From contig JAJPHF010000168.1 in NCBI GenBank assembly GCA_021325365.1, forward strand, positions 1 to 64,000: a stretch of DNA of 64,000 nt. Direction: 5' to 3'. The translations under genes and the position numbers were made by a program. The DNA comes from Pseudomonadota bacterium. Lineage in GTDB: Bacteria > Chloroflexota > UBA6077 > JAJPHF01. Of this stretch, positions 41,362 through 50,275 are shown one piece after another. The notes beneath the pieces were generated by a model that saw only the letters and a program-made list of their open reading frames with translations, did no database searches and had not been told where the DNA came from. Position 1 is the first letter of the stretch. Every line of letters begins with the position of its first letter.

Positions 41362-42143
41362 CCGGCGGCCTTGGCGCGGGGGACGACAAAGGCCTCGCCG
41401 CGCTCCAGGAAGTCGCTCACCAGGTCGGCGAAGCTGTCGGGGCGGTCCCACTGGATGGCGTGGGCCGCCTGGTAGACGTAGGTGAGGAACGCCTGCGGGA
41501 TGCGCTCCTTGTAGAGGCGGCCCATCTCGGGCGGGATGAGGCCGTCGAGGGTGCCAAACAGCACGAGCGTCGGCGCCTCGATGTCGCCCAGCCGCGCCTC
41601 CAGGTCGCTGTCCCAGGCCACGCCCTTGGTGAGCCGCGCCATCGTCTGGAACTGCTGCTGGCGCACCGCGGGATCGTCCGTGGGCGGCGCCTGCTCGGGG
41701 TTGCCGTACAGGCGGCGGCGGAGCTCGTCGGGGGGGAAGGCGCTGAGCGGCGGCGCGTCGGGCGGGCGGAAGGCGGCCGGGCTCTCCAGCACCAGCCGGT
41801 CGACTCGCTGGGGGTGGCGCACGGCCAGCCACGCCGCCGTGCGGCCGCCCAGCGACGTGCCGAGCAGGTGCATGCGCTCGCCGTCCGCTACCTGCTCCAT
41901 CGCGGCGGCCAAGGCGTCGGCGGCGTCGGGGATGCTCTGCACGCTGTCCCCCAGCGTCGAGCCGCCGAAGCCGGGGATGTCGAAGGCGACCACGCGGAAA
42001 CGCTCGGCGAAGCGGTCGAGCGCACGGCCCCAGCGCAGGCCTCCTGCGCCGTGCAGGTAGGCCAGCAGGGGGCCATCGCCCGCCGCGTGCCACGCGATCT
42101 CGCAGTCGCCGGCCCTGACCCGGCCCTCTTCTTGCTGCGCCAT
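41358..42143 (-). CDS. alpha/beta hydrolase between two LLM genes
   Basis: About 261 residues; ATG at 42143 behind AGGAGGAGAAGCCAC. YLHGAGG, nucleophile GTSLGG (Thr where His is usual), acid LFGTLDGLIPP and His in AAHAIQ. It resembles the hydrolase at 18611, including FDIPGFG and RYGEAFVV-like C-terminal features (SDFLERGEAFVV). It overlaps the downstream LLM gene by four bases and follows the upstream one by 13 bases. Confidence 0.87.
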   Translation of the reverse strand: MAQQEEGRVRAGDCEIAWHAAGDGPLLAYLHGAGGLRWGRALDRFAERFRVVAFDIPGFGGSTLGDSVQSIPDAADALAAAMEQVADGERMHLLGTSLGGRTAAWLAVRHPQRVDRLVLESPAAFRPPDAPPLSAFPPDELRRRLYGNPEQAPPTDDPAVRQQQFQTMARLTKGVAWDSDLEARLGDIEAPTLVLFGTLDGLIPPEMGRLYKERIPQAFLTYVYQAAHAIQWDRPDSFADLVSDFLERGEAFVVPRAKAAG

Positions 42144-42156
42144 GTGGCTTCTCCTC

Positions 42157-43281
42157 CTACAGGTCGCGGACGTGCGGCAGGACCTCGCGGCTGAAGAGCC
42201 GCATGCTCTCCACCACCTTGTCGTTGGGGATCGAGCCGATCTTGAAGCCGCTCTGGATGATGCCGATGCCCAGCTCCTTCACGACGTGCTGGATCTGGCG
42301 TACGACCGTGTCGGGCGAGCCGCAGAGGATCGTGCCCTGCTCGATGCGGTCGTCGATGCTGAGGTGCTTCTGGGCGGCGCGACGGGTGATGCGGCGCTCG
42401 CGCGCCTCGGCAGTCCGGTAGTAGTTGGAGCCGTGGACCACTAGCTCGTTCGCGTGCTGGGTGGCGCTGGAGAGCACGCGGTAGAAGTAGTCCTCGCCGC
42501 GGCCGAGCGTCTCGCGCGCCTCGGCGTCGGTGCGGGCGACGTGCGCGTGCATGCCGATCAGCAGGTTCTCGCGCGGCGGCTCCCAGCCCAGCTCGCGGGC
42601 GGTCTTGCGATAGACGTCGAGGTTTTCGCGGGCGTGCTCGAGCGAGATGAGCTGGACGACGCCGATCTTCGCCCGCTTGCGGGCGGCGAAGGCCGCCGAC
42701 TCGACGCTGCCGCCCGAGAAGAGCAGCGGCGGATGCGGCTGCTGCAGCGGGCGCGGCCAGATCGAGACGGCGCGGAACTGGTAGTGCTTGCCCTCCCAGC
42801 CGAACGGCTCCGGCTCGGTCCAGGCGCGGATGACGAGGTCGATGGCCTCCTCGAAGCGCTCCCACGACTCGCTGGGATCGACGCCGTAGGCGATGTACTC
42901 GTTCGGAATGCCGCGGATGAGGCCGGCGATGAGGCGGCCGCCGCTCATCACGTCGAGCATGGCGTACTCTTCCGCCACGCGCACCGGGTTGTTCAGCGGC
43001 AAGAGCGCGCCGAGCATGGCGATGCGGATGCGCCGCGTGCGCTGCGTGAGCGCCGCGCCGATGAGCGATGGGTTACTCATCAGGCCGTAGGGCGTGTAGT
43101 GGTGCTCGTTGCAGCCGACCCAGTCGAAGCCCAGCTCCTCGGCCAGCGCCATCTGATCGACGTACTGCTGGTAGTCCGCGCTCGCGCGCTCGGGATCGAA
43201 CAGGCGATGCGGCACCGGCCACTCCGGCGCCTGCTCGATGTACGGATGCGGCATCAGGTGAAAGTAGCTGAACTGCACCAT
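42157..43281 (-). CDS. LLM-class flavin-dependent oxidoreductase
   Basis: About 374 residues; ATG at 43281 with CGGGGAGGGCGCG upstream. Same motifs as its paralogue at 40228 (ELGFDWVGCNEHHYT, NNPVRVAEEYAMLDVMSGGRL, LCGSPDTVVRQI). The two probably arose by tandem duplication with the hydrolase between them. They may act on related substrates or as a two-component monooxygenase, with reduced flavin coming from the reductase at 50276. Confidence 0.88.
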   Translation of the reverse strand: MVQFSYFHLMPHPYIEQAPEWPVPHRLFDPERASADYQQYVDQMALAEELGFDWVGCNEHHYTPYGLMSNPSLIGAALTQRTRRIRIAMLGALLPLNNPVRVAEEYAMLDVMSGGRLIAGLIRGIPNEYIAYGVDPSESWERFEEAIDLVIRAWTEPEPFGWEGKHYQFRAVSIWPRPLQQPHPPLLFSGGSVESAAFAARKRAKIGVVQLISLEHARENLDVYRKTARELGWEPPRENLLIGMHAHVARTDAEARETLGRGEDYFYRVLSSATQHANELVVHGSNYYRTAEARERRITRRAAQKHLSIDDRIEQGTILCGSPDTVVRQIQHVVKELGIGIIQSGFKIGSIPNDKVVESMRLFSREVLPHVRDL

Positions 43282-43299
43282 CGCGCCCTCCCCGCTGCA

Positions 43300-43384
43300 G
43301 GGGCTAGGGGGTAGGGGGTAGGGGTTGGGGACGCGGGTCTCGCCGCTCGCCCTAACCCCGATCCCCTACCCGCTACCCCCTAAC
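43300..43384. repeat. G-quadruplex-type repeat with C-rich partner
   Basis: Five G-tracts of 4-5 bases separated by CTA, TA, TA and TT occupy 43300-43330. A complementary C-rich run follows at 43351-43384. Together they can form either a quadruplex or a long imperfect hairpin. They lie between the iron-type lipoprotein stop and the LLM gene and may reduce read-through. Confidence 0.6.
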
Positions 43385-44486
43385 GAATCCCTAGGATGTC
43401 CGCGTACTTCGCGCGCAAGCGCGCCTCGTCGCGCTCCAGCCAGTCGAGCGTGGGCTGGACGAGCTGCTTGCCCTGCGCCACGCGCCAGGCCGACGTGTCG
43501 GGCGAGGAGGCGAGCGAGTTGGCCCAGGTCTGGTCGATCGCCCGCTGTCCCTCCGGCTGGGTCAGGAAGTAGGCCAGGAGCGTGGCGGCGGCCGGGTGCT
43601 CGGCGTCGGTCATGAGGCTGACCGCCCAGGGCACGACGATCGCCACGTCCAGCGGCGCGTCGGCAAGCGGGGCGCCGCGGCGCGCCTCGCGCTCGGCGTT
43701 CTGGCCCATGCCGAGCAGGTACTCGCCGGAGGCGACGCGGCCGGTCGCGTCGGGGTAGGTCGGCACGAAGGCGATGCGCTGGCGCACGAGCCCCTGCGCC
43801 AGCTCGGTGACGGCGTCCTCGCCGTAGAGGAACGTCAGGAAGACCATCTGCGAGGGCGTGCGGGGCGCGACGATGGCGCCCTGCCAGCGCGGCTGCAGGA
43901 GGTCCTGGTAGCGGTGGGGCGCGTCGGTGGCGGACACCTGCTGCGTGTTGTACAGGACGTTGACGAGGAAGCTGTCGTGGACGCGCGCGCCCTTGCCGTG
44001 CATCATGAGGTTCTCGGACGACAGGCCCAGCGGCTCTAGCCACGTGCCGTCTTGCAGCAGGCCGCCGTGGTCGAGGTCGTTCAGGATCAGCTCGCTCGAC
44101 CAGAAGAGGTCGATGCCGGAGCGCACGCCCGAGCGAGCGGCGGCCAGCAGCTCGGCGACCTTCTGAGGGTGCAGGCCGCTCTCGAAGCTCAGCTCCAGGT
44201 CGAAGCCGTAGAAGTCGCGGAAGGCGCGCCGCATGGCGTCTTCGTCGGCGGGCGTCGAGGTGACGCCGTAGGTGACCACGCGGCCCTCGCGCCGCGCCGC
44301 GTCCACGAGCGCGCTGATGCCGTCTGGCAGCGCCCGCGCTGCCGCGGTGGTGGCGCTGGCCCCGGCGGCCTGGGCGTTTGGGGCTGCCTGGCGCCCGCTG
44401 CCTGGTCCCTGACTCCCGCTCGGCGCCGCTGGCGCCCCGCAGGCTGCGAGCAGGAGCGCGGTCAAGAGCGACGCCAGCGAGCGCAT
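43380..44486 (-). CDS. iron(III)/polyamine-type ABC substrate-binding lipoprotein
   Basis: About 368 residues; ATG at 44486. Lipobox LLLAACG. The domain begins ISALVDAARREGRVVTYGVTSTPADEDAMRRAFRDFYGFDLEL and contains QDLLQPRWQGAIVAPRTPSQ and VPWAVSLMTDAEHPAAATLLAYFLTQPEGQ, as in AfuA/FbpA-like or PotD-like (SBP family 1/13) proteins. The usual iron-ligand Tyr pair is not evident, so the ligand could be organic. It has no permease or ATPase neighbour. Confidence 0.82.
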   Translation of the reverse strand: MRSLASLLTALLLAACGAPAAPSGSQGPGSGRQAAPNAQAAGASATTAAARALPDGISALVDAARREGRVVTYGVTSTPADEDAMRRAFRDFYGFDLELSFESGLHPQKVAELLAAARSGVRSGIDLFWSSELILNDLDHGGLLQDGTWLEPLGLSSENLMMHGKGARVHDSFLVNVLYNTQQVSATDAPHRYQDLLQPRWQGAIVAPRTPSQMVFLTFLYGEDAVTELAQGLVRQRIAFVPTYPDATGRVASGEYLLGMGQNAEREARRGAPLADAPLDVAIVVPWAVSLMTDAEHPAAATLLAYFLTQPEGQRAIDQTWANSLASSPDTSAWRVAQGKQLVQPTLDWLERDEARLRAKYADILGIR

Positions 44487-44639
44487 CACGCTATCGGTCC
44501 CCCGTGTCGTCGTGGCTCGGGCGCCGCGCGGCGGCCCTGACTGGGGGGTATCGTAGGCCCCGGGCGGCGGCGCTGTCAACGTCGTCTCCCCGGATGGTGG
44601 CGGGTCGTACCAGATCCAGGCGGGCGGTTGGGCTACCGG

Positions 44640-44756
44640 GGCGCGCCCTCACCCCAACCCTCTCCCAGGGGGAGAGGGAGTACCGCACGCCCTCACCCCA
44701 GCCCTCTCCCAGGGGGAGAGGGAGTAAGGGAACGCCAGCGCCGGCTTCGGTATCAG
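44640..44756. repeat. interspersed repeat family R3, copy 2
   Basis: CCCTCACCCCA[AG]CCCTCTCCCA followed by GGGGGAGAGGGAGTA occurs twice in tandem, then the tail CAGCGCCGGCTTCGGTATCAG (44736-44756). The tail matches 33335-33355 at 20 of 21 positions. The TCA in this tail is the complement of the hydrolase TGA stop at 44753-44755. Confidence 0.65.
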
Positions 44757-45667
44757 CCCAGGCAGAAGGCGCGCAGCGCGCGCACGAAGGCGTCGGGCTG
44801 CTCGCGCATGACGTAGTGGCCCGTCTGGTTGACGAGGACGGCGACGGTGCGGGGCGTCTTCGCGGCGATGAGGTCGATGAGGGGCAGGCCGTGGATGCGC
44901 AGCGGCGCGGACACGTCGTTGAGGCCCCAGATGACGAGCGTGGGGACGGGCATGCCGTGGGCCTCGATCTGCCGCAGCGCCTCGGCCTTCGCCCGGCCCA
45001 TCGACGGGAGCCACGTCGTCGTGGCCAGCGCCTTCATGCGCTCGTCGGACTCCTGGCGCACGGGCAGCAGCGCATTCTCCAGCAGGCGGTCGGTGAAGTC
45101 GTCGGTGATGTGGGCGGGCGAGAACGCCTGCGCCTCGGGCTCCAGCCGGACGGTGGCGCGCGTCGCGGGGCCGGGCGGCGTGCGTCGGGCGATCTCGGCG
45201 TAGAACTCGCCCGCGGGGAACGCGGGGTCGTCGGGCGCGAGGGTGTTGCTGTCCACGATGACGAGCGACTTCGCCACCGCGGGGTGCTCCTGCGCCAGGC
45301 GCGTGATGAGCAGGCCGCCGCGCGAGTGGCCGACGAGGTGGGCGCCGCGGATGCCGAGCGCTTGCAGCCAGCCGTAGGTGTGGGCCAGCAGGGCGTCGAA
45401 GGTGTAGTCGTCGCCCTTGGGGTTGCCGGTCTGGCCCTGGCCCAGCTTGTCGAGCGCGTAGACGTGGAAGTCGCGCGCCAGTGCGGGCAGCACGAGGCTC
45501 CAGGCGTCGAGCGAGTAGCCCGAGCCGAACTGGCCGCCGTGCAGCAGCACCAGCGGCTCGCCGGCGCCGTCCTCGTAGTAGCGCGTGCGAATGCCGTCGA
45601 CGTCGAGGAACTTCAGCTTGCCCTTGTCCAGGCCGTCCGGTGGCGGCGCCGTCGTCGCTTCGGTCAT
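44753..45667 (-). CDS. alpha/beta hydrolase
   Basis: About 304 residues; ATG at 45667 with GGAGCTGAGGGGC upstream. LVLLHGGQFGSGYSLDAW, nucleophile GHSRGG, acid WGLNDVSAPL, His in TGHYVMREQP. Resembles epoxide hydrolase/meta-cleavage hydrolase-like enzymes. The stop codon lies inside the conserved tail of an R3 repeat, so the natural C-terminus may have been altered slightly. It sits between two binding-protein genes on the same strand. Confidence 0.87.
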   Translation of the reverse strand: MTEATTAPPPDGLDKGKLKFLDVDGIRTRYYEDGAGEPLVLLHGGQFGSGYSLDAWSLVLPALARDFHVYALDKLGQGQTGNPKGDDYTFDALLAHTYGWLQALGIRGAHLVGHSRGGLLITRLAQEHPAVAKSLVIVDSNTLAPDDPAFPAGEFYAEIARRTPPGPATRATVRLEPEAQAFSPAHITDDFTDRLLENALLPVRQESDERMKALATTTWLPSMGRAKAEALRQIEAHGMPVPTLVIWGLNDVSAPLRIHGLPLIDLIAAKTPRTVAVLVNQTGHYVMREQPDAFVRALRAFCLG

Positions 45668-45707
45668 GCCCCTCAGCTCCTTCCGTGATCGCGGTGTCCT
45701 GCGCGGG

Positions 45708-46790
45708 CTATCGCGCGGGCTGCCAGCCGCGCTGCTGCAGCTCGGCATAGGCGTCCTTCACGAAGCGGTAGTCGTACATCTCGCTCGTGGGGCGGTCGGC
45801 GGGTACGCCGATCAGCTCCGCGCGGACGCGCGCGTCGGCCGCTTGCACGTCGGGCGCCAGCGTGCCGTCCTCGGTCATCGTGGTCAGCGTGCTGTCGTAG
45901 TCCGGCTCGTTCACGTCGCGCGGCAAGCCGTTGTACTTGCCCAGGATCTCCAGCGTCTCATCCTTGTAGCGTTTGGCGTACTCGCGGCCCTTGACGGTGG
46001 CGCGCAGAAAGGCCCGGACGAGCGGCGCGTCGTCGGCGATGAGCTTGTCGCCGGTGGCGACGCCGGTGTAGAGCATCTTCACTTCGCGGGCGGCGTCGGC
46101 CAGGCGCACGCCCTTCGGCCCGTCCTGTCGGAGGCGCTCCACGTCGGCGATGCCGAGGATCGCCGCGGCGACCGCGCCCGACTCCACGGCGGCCAGCCGC
46201 CCGCTGCCAAAGCCCAGCGCGGCGAAGGTCACGCCGTCCGGGTCGAGCCCGTGCTGGGCCAGCAGCAGGCGGGTGGAAATCTCCATCGTGTCGCCGCGGC
46301 CGGCGATGCCCACCGACTTGCCGCTCACGTCGGGCAGCGCCCGAATCTCCGGCCCGCTCGACCACAGCTCGTAGCCCGGCCGATCGGCGTTCGTGTAGAT
46401 GATCTTCATTGGCGAGCCGCTGAGGATGGCGCTCAGCGACGACGAGGCCGAGGTGGTGAACTGCGTCTCGCCGGCGAGCACGGCGGCGATGCCCGTGGTG
46501 CCGGGCGCCTCGACCATCTCCATCTCCAGCCCCTCCTCCGCGTAGTAGCCTTTGTCGGCGGCGATGAAGTGGGGCGCGTAGACGGCGCTGTAGGAGGCGT
46601 AGTCCACCCTGATCTTCCGGAGCGACGGCGGCGCGGTGGGCTGGGCCGCCGCTGGGACTGCCCGCTCGGCCGGCGGCTGGGCCTCGGCCACGGCCGGCGC
46701 GGCTGCCGGGGCGGGCGGCGCCGGGGTGCAGGCGGCGAGCGCCAGCGTGACCACCATCACGCTGCTTGCGACGCGAAATGCGCTAAGCAT
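45708..46790 (-). CDS. NMT1-like substrate-binding lipoprotein (YAPHFIA subgroup)
   Basis: About 360 residues; ATG at 46790 behind GAGGAGGCCGCCTT. Lipobox LALAACT. The segment YSAVYAPHFIAADKGYYAEEGLEMEMVEAPG, then SPMKIIYTNADRPGYELWSS and the C-terminal RGWQPAR, place it in the same paralogous subgroup as the proteins at 49182, 51949, 53040, 57803 and 59003. It is the most divergent member (ligand loop TTGIAAVLAGETQF). Confidence 0.85.
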   Translation of the reverse strand: MLSAFRVASSVMVVTLALAACTPAPPAPAAAPAVAEAQPPAERAVPAAAQPTAPPSLRKIRVDYASYSAVYAPHFIAADKGYYAEEGLEMEMVEAPGTTGIAAVLAGETQFTTSASSSLSAILSGSPMKIIYTNADRPGYELWSSGPEIRALPDVSGKSVGIAGRGDTMEISTRLLLAQHGLDPDGVTFAALGFGSGRLAAVESGAVAAAILGIADVERLRQDGPKGVRLADAAREVKMLYTGVATGDKLIADDAPLVRAFLRATVKGREYAKRYKDETLEILGKYNGLPRDVNEPDYDSTLTTMTEDGTLAPDVQAADARVRAELIGVPADRPTSEMYDYRFVKDAYAELQQRGWQPAR

Positions 46791-46843
46791 AAGGCGGCCT
46801 CCTCGCGCGCGGCCGGCGACCGAGCCCGCGGTGACGCGTGGGC

Positions 46844-47812
46844 CTACTCGATGCCCGTTCGACTTAGCCAGTCGAGGAGCACGTCCGCCACCTGGAGGTT
46901 GCCGTGCTCGATCATCATCTGGTGCCCGTGGCCGGGTAGCCCACGATCGGGCAGCCAGACGTGCTCCTTGCCGAACCAGTGCGCCGTGGCGGCATCGGCT
47001 TCCCGCGAGTGGCGCGGGTCCATGTCGCCCGTCACGACGATGGCGGGGATGTTGGCCAGGATCTCCGGCCCGGAGACGTGCGGGCCCGTGCCCTGGTAGT
47101 TCTGCCGCTGATTGACCATCCGCGCGCTAGTGGAGACGGAGCTTTTCTCCCACTCTCCGAAGGCTTCTTTGGGGAACAGGTCGGAGACGGCGTAGAAGTC
47201 CCACAGGCAGGCGCCCGAGCAGCGTTGCGGGCCGTCCTCGGGTTGCGCGAGCGTGGACGATTCGGGCTGCATATTCGCGGGAGGCCCGGGCGCGATGGCG
47301 ATGAGCGCCGCGAGCTTGTCGCCGGCCCGCTCGGCGACCGGCCAGCCGGCGGTGCCGGACATGCTGTGGGTGATCATCACGGCCGGCCCCACGCGCTGGA
47401 GCAGCTCGACCAGGTTGTCGATGAGCACGTCGTAGGGCATCGTGGCGAAGTCCGGCGGCGTGGGCGAGCGGCCCTGGCCGGGCCAGTCCACCGTGTAGAC
47501 CTCCCAACCCTTGTCGAGGAAATAGGGCGCCCAGCCCAGGCGGCCGTCCGGCGTCATCCAGTACTCGGCGCCGGTCTGGTTCGACCCGTGGACCATGATG
47601 ACGGGCACGGTATGCGTCGGGCGCGCCGGCTTCTCGTACTCGACGTACATCGAGTAGGGCCACTCGCCGGTGAAGAAGAAGCCGTGCGACGGCGCGGAGG
47701 GCAGCTGCCCGCCCGGGGCGCCGCTCGCGGGTAGCGCCGGCCCGCGCCACAACGTCAGGAGCAGGACTACCAGGGTCGCGGTCGCCGCGGTCCTCGCCCA
47801 GGTTGCCAACAT
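46844..47812 (-). CDS. exported alpha/beta hydrolase
   Basis: About 322 residues; ATG at 47812 behind CCGGGGAGGTGGGCG. N-terminal signal peptide (TATLVVLLLTLWRGPALPASG). PVIMVHGSNQTGAEYW, the nucleophile segment MITHSMSGTAGW (Ser in HSMSG), an acid in VTGDMDP and His in GHGHQMM. It resembles secreted esterases of the polyneuridine-aldehyde or triacylglycerol-lipase type. It is the only clearly exported enzyme in the minus-strand array and could release the ligand later bound by the lipoproteins. Confidence 0.82.
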   Translation of the reverse strand: MLATWARTAATATLVVLLLTLWRGPALPASGAPGGQLPSAPSHGFFFTGEWPYSMYVEYEKPARPTHTVPVIMVHGSNQTGAEYWMTPDGRLGWAPYFLDKGWEVYTVDWPGQGRSPTPPDFATMPYDVLIDNLVELLQRVGPAVMITHSMSGTAGWPVAERAGDKLAALIAIAPGPPANMQPESSTLAQPEDGPQRCSGACLWDFYAVSDLFPKEAFGEWEKSSVSTSARMVNQRQNYQGTGPHVSGPEILANIPAIVVTGDMDPRHSREADAATAHWFGKEHVWLPDRGLPGHGHQMMIEHGNLQVADVLLDWLSRTGIE

Positions 47813-47922
47813 CGCCCACCTCCCCGGCTCTCGCTGGCTCGCAACACTACGATCTGGAAGCGCCTCGCGGCGCTATCGCTCGTGATTAGCGCCGCCGGCC
47901 CGGGATGCAGCAGACCCAAACG

Positions 47923-48948
47923 CTAGGCTTTCCAGGCGGCCGCCTGGAGGACGCGCTCGCGCGACTCGAAGGTGCTCTGGTGGGCGTGTTGGGTGGGGTC
48001 GACCATGAGCTTCCAGGGCTGGCGGCTGTACAGGACCAGGCGCAGGAAGCCCTCGCCGCCGATCACGCGATGGGCGATGCCGGGCGGCACGTGGTTCATC
48101 TCGCCGGGGCCCAGGTGCTCGACGCCGAACTCGGACTCGTTCGCCGAGTCGCCGCGAAACTGCAGCCACAGCTCGTCGTCGTCCAGCCCGCGGTGGAAGC
48201 CGCGCTGCTCGCCCTCGGTGTTGTAGACCTCGACGTGGAAGACCGGCGACTGGTAGAGCTTCGGGCCGGCGCCGCCCTTGCCGGTGATGCCCTGGAAGAA
48301 GTCAAAGGCGCGCAGCTTGGCGATGCCGCGCCCCTCCGTCGCCACGCCGACCAGCGAGGCGTAGTTGCGCTCGATCAGGTCGCCCTCGCCGGTCGCGTCG
48401 TCCCAGAGCAACAGGCGCTCGCGCACGGCATCATGTGTGTCGGGAGCGCTGCCGTTCCCCGGCCAGCGCGGCCCGCCCGTGCGGATTACGTCAAACTCCG
48501 TGTGGCTCACCTGCTGGTCGACGCCGAGGAGCGTCTCGACGGGGTAGCGCAGCCGCGCGAACAGCCGCAGGCTGTCGCCGTCGCCGCTGCTGCGGTGGGC
48601 GATGCCGCCGGGAACCAGCAGCAGCTCGGCCGGCCCCATCTCGAAGACGCCGTACTCGGTCTCGAGCGTCGTGTGGCCGGCGAACTGGAAGAACAGCTCG
48701 TCGTAGTCGCAGTTGCGGCGGAACTCGGGCGCCGCGCCGACGACGCTCTCCACGCCGATGCGCATGTCGTCGTTCTGCCAGAGCACCAGCGCCTGGCGCG
48801 GCTCGCGCAGCATGTCGAACGGGCGAAACTTCGGCGTGCCGCGCGCGCTGCCCCGCATGGCGCCGACGATCGCCTCGCGGTCGCGCTCGACCCAGGTGCG
48901 GTCGGCCGGGCGGTCCCACCGGGTGATGAACTCGCGCACCTTCGTCAT
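47923..48948 (-). CDS. bicupin, homogentisate-dioxygenase-like
   Basis: About 341 residues; ATG at 48948 behind GAGGAGGGCCAGGACG. Two cupin domains are seen: FQFAGHTTLETEYGVFEMGPAELLLVPGGIAHR and, in the second half, FHRGLDDDELWLQFRGDSANESEFG...VPPGIAHRVIGGEGFLR. The second domain keeps a His-x6-Glu and later His that could bind iron; the first lacks its first-motif His. The overall shape is like homogentisate 1,2-dioxygenase. A paralogue with the same order of motifs is at 56742. Ring cleavage is plausible but not shown. Confidence 0.75.
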   Translation of the reverse strand: MTKVREFITRWDRPADRTWVERDREAIVGAMRGSARGTPKFRPFDMLREPRQALVLWQNDDMRIGVESVVGAAPEFRRNCDYDELFFQFAGHTTLETEYGVFEMGPAELLLVPGGIAHRSSGDGDSLRLFARLRYPVETLLGVDQQVSHTEFDVIRTGGPRWPGNGSAPDTHDAVRERLLLWDDATGEGDLIERNYASLVGVATEGRGIAKLRAFDFFQGITGKGGAGPKLYQSPVFHVEVYNTEGEQRGFHRGLDDDELWLQFRGDSANESEFGVEHLGPGEMNHVPPGIAHRVIGGEGFLRLVLYSRQPWKLMVDPTQHAHQSTFESRERVLQAAAWKA

Positions 48949-49028
48949 CGTCCTGGCCCTCCTCTCGTCGCGGCCGCCGTTGCGGCGGTGTGCAGTGTGG
49001 CCACGCGGTTAACCGGCGCCGGGGCTGC

Positions 49029-49073
49029 GGCCAGTGGCGCTTGCAGTATTCCGCGCCACAGGCCGCGGGCGGG
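49029..49073. repeat. interspersed repeat family R2, third copy
   Basis: Near-identical to 28971-29014 (two differences over about 41 bases) with core CAGTGGCGCTTGCAGTATTC then CGCGCCACA. It lies in the gap 48949-49181, followed by a CCCGCCCCTACG element related to R1. Confidence 0.65.
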
Positions 49074-49181
49074 CATGAAACCCGCCCCTACGACACAGCC
49101 ACTGCTGGTCCGCCGTGAAATCTACCCATCCCCGACGCCTGCCGCTCACATTGCGGGCGCGGCCGCTGGTCGCATTGCGCC

Positions 49182-50243
49182 CTATGGGGTCGGCTGCCAG
49201 CCGCTGGCCTGTAGCTCGCGGTAGATCTCCTTGATGAGGCTGTAGTCGTACATCTGCTCGACGGGCGGGTACTGGTCCACGTCGTTCACCTCGGCGCGGA
49301 CCTGGGCATCGCGGCGCTGCGCCTCGACGGGCATCGTCCCGTCCTCGGTCATCGACGCCAGCACGTCGTCGTAGTCCGCCTCGTTCGCCTCGCGGGGGTC
49401 GCCGTTGTACTTGCTCATGATCTGCAGGGTCTCTTCGCGGTAGCGCTTGTAGTACTCGCGGCCCTTCACGGTAGCCCGCAGGAAGCGCATGGCTCGGTCG
49501 CGGTGCTGCTGCAGCTCCTGGTCGCTCGTCGCCAGGCCGGTGTAGAGCATCTGGACCTCGCGGCGCATGTCCGAGAGAAGGTGGCCGTTGGACAAGACAT
49601 CGCGGAGCTGGACCACATCGGACGTGCTGAGGACGACCGCCGCCACGGCGCGCGACTCGAAGGCGACCAGCCGCGCGCTGCCGCCGCCCAGCGGCGTATA
49701 CGTTACGGCGTTGGGATCGACGCCCTGCTGCTGGAGGACGATCCGCGCCGCGACCTCGTTGCTGTCGCCCCGCGAGTGGACGCCGATCGACTTGCCGACG
49801 AGATCGGCCAGCGTCCGCACGTCGGGCGACGTGGAGCGCAGCTCGTAGCCCGGGCGATCGGCGTTGGTGTAGATGACCTTGAGGGGCGCGCCCTTGAGCA
49901 TGGCGCTGAGCGAGGAGGCGGCCGAGGTGCTGTACTGCACGTCGCCGGAGATGAGCGCGGGCGTGCCGGCGCCGCCGCCCGCGCTGATCATCTCCATCTC
50001 GATGCCCTCTTCCTGGTAGTAGCCCTTCTCGATGGCGATGAAGTGGGGCGCGTAGACTGCCGAGTCCGAGGCGAAGGTGACGCGAATCGTCTCGGCCGGC
50101 GGCGGGGACGCGGGCGCGGCGGCGGCCGGGGCGGCCGCCGCGGGCGCTGCGGGCGGGGCGGCCTCGGGCCGCGTCGCAGCGGTGCAGGCGGCGACCCAGA
50201 GGACGCTCAGGCAGGCCACCACGCGACATCGCTGGGTGCGCAT
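49182..50243 (-). CDS. NMT1-like substrate-binding lipoprotein (YAPHFIA subgroup)
   Basis: About 353 residues; ATG at 50243 behind GCCGAGGAGGTGGCG. Lipobox LWVAACT, then an Ala/Pro linker. VYAPHFIAIEKGYYQEEGIEMEM, YSTSAASSLSAMLKGAPLKV, IYTNADRPGYEL and the terminal ELQASGWQPTP define the subgroup. The second lobe reads VGKSIGVHSRGDSNEVAARIVLQQQGVDP. No transporter gene adjoins. It follows the flavin reductase/M29 pair by 32 bases. Confidence 0.87.
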   Translation of the reverse strand: MRTQRCRVVACLSVLWVAACTAATRPEAAPPAAPAAAAPAAAAPASPPPAETIRVTFASDSAVYAPHFIAIEKGYYQEEGIEMEMISAGGGAGTPALISGDVQYSTSAASSLSAMLKGAPLKVIYTNADRPGYELRSTSPDVRTLADLVGKSIGVHSRGDSNEVAARIVLQQQGVDPNAVTYTPLGGGSARLVAFESRAVAAVVLSTSDVVQLRDVLSNGHLLSDMRREVQMLYTGLATSDQELQQHRDRAMRFLRATVKGREYYKRYREETLQIMSKYNGDPREANEADYDDVLASMTEDGTMPVEAQRRDAQVRAEVNDVDQYPPVEQMYDYSLIKEIYRELQASGWQPTP

Positions 50244-50275
50244 CGCCACCTCCTCGGCGCGGCCGGGCCGGCGCG

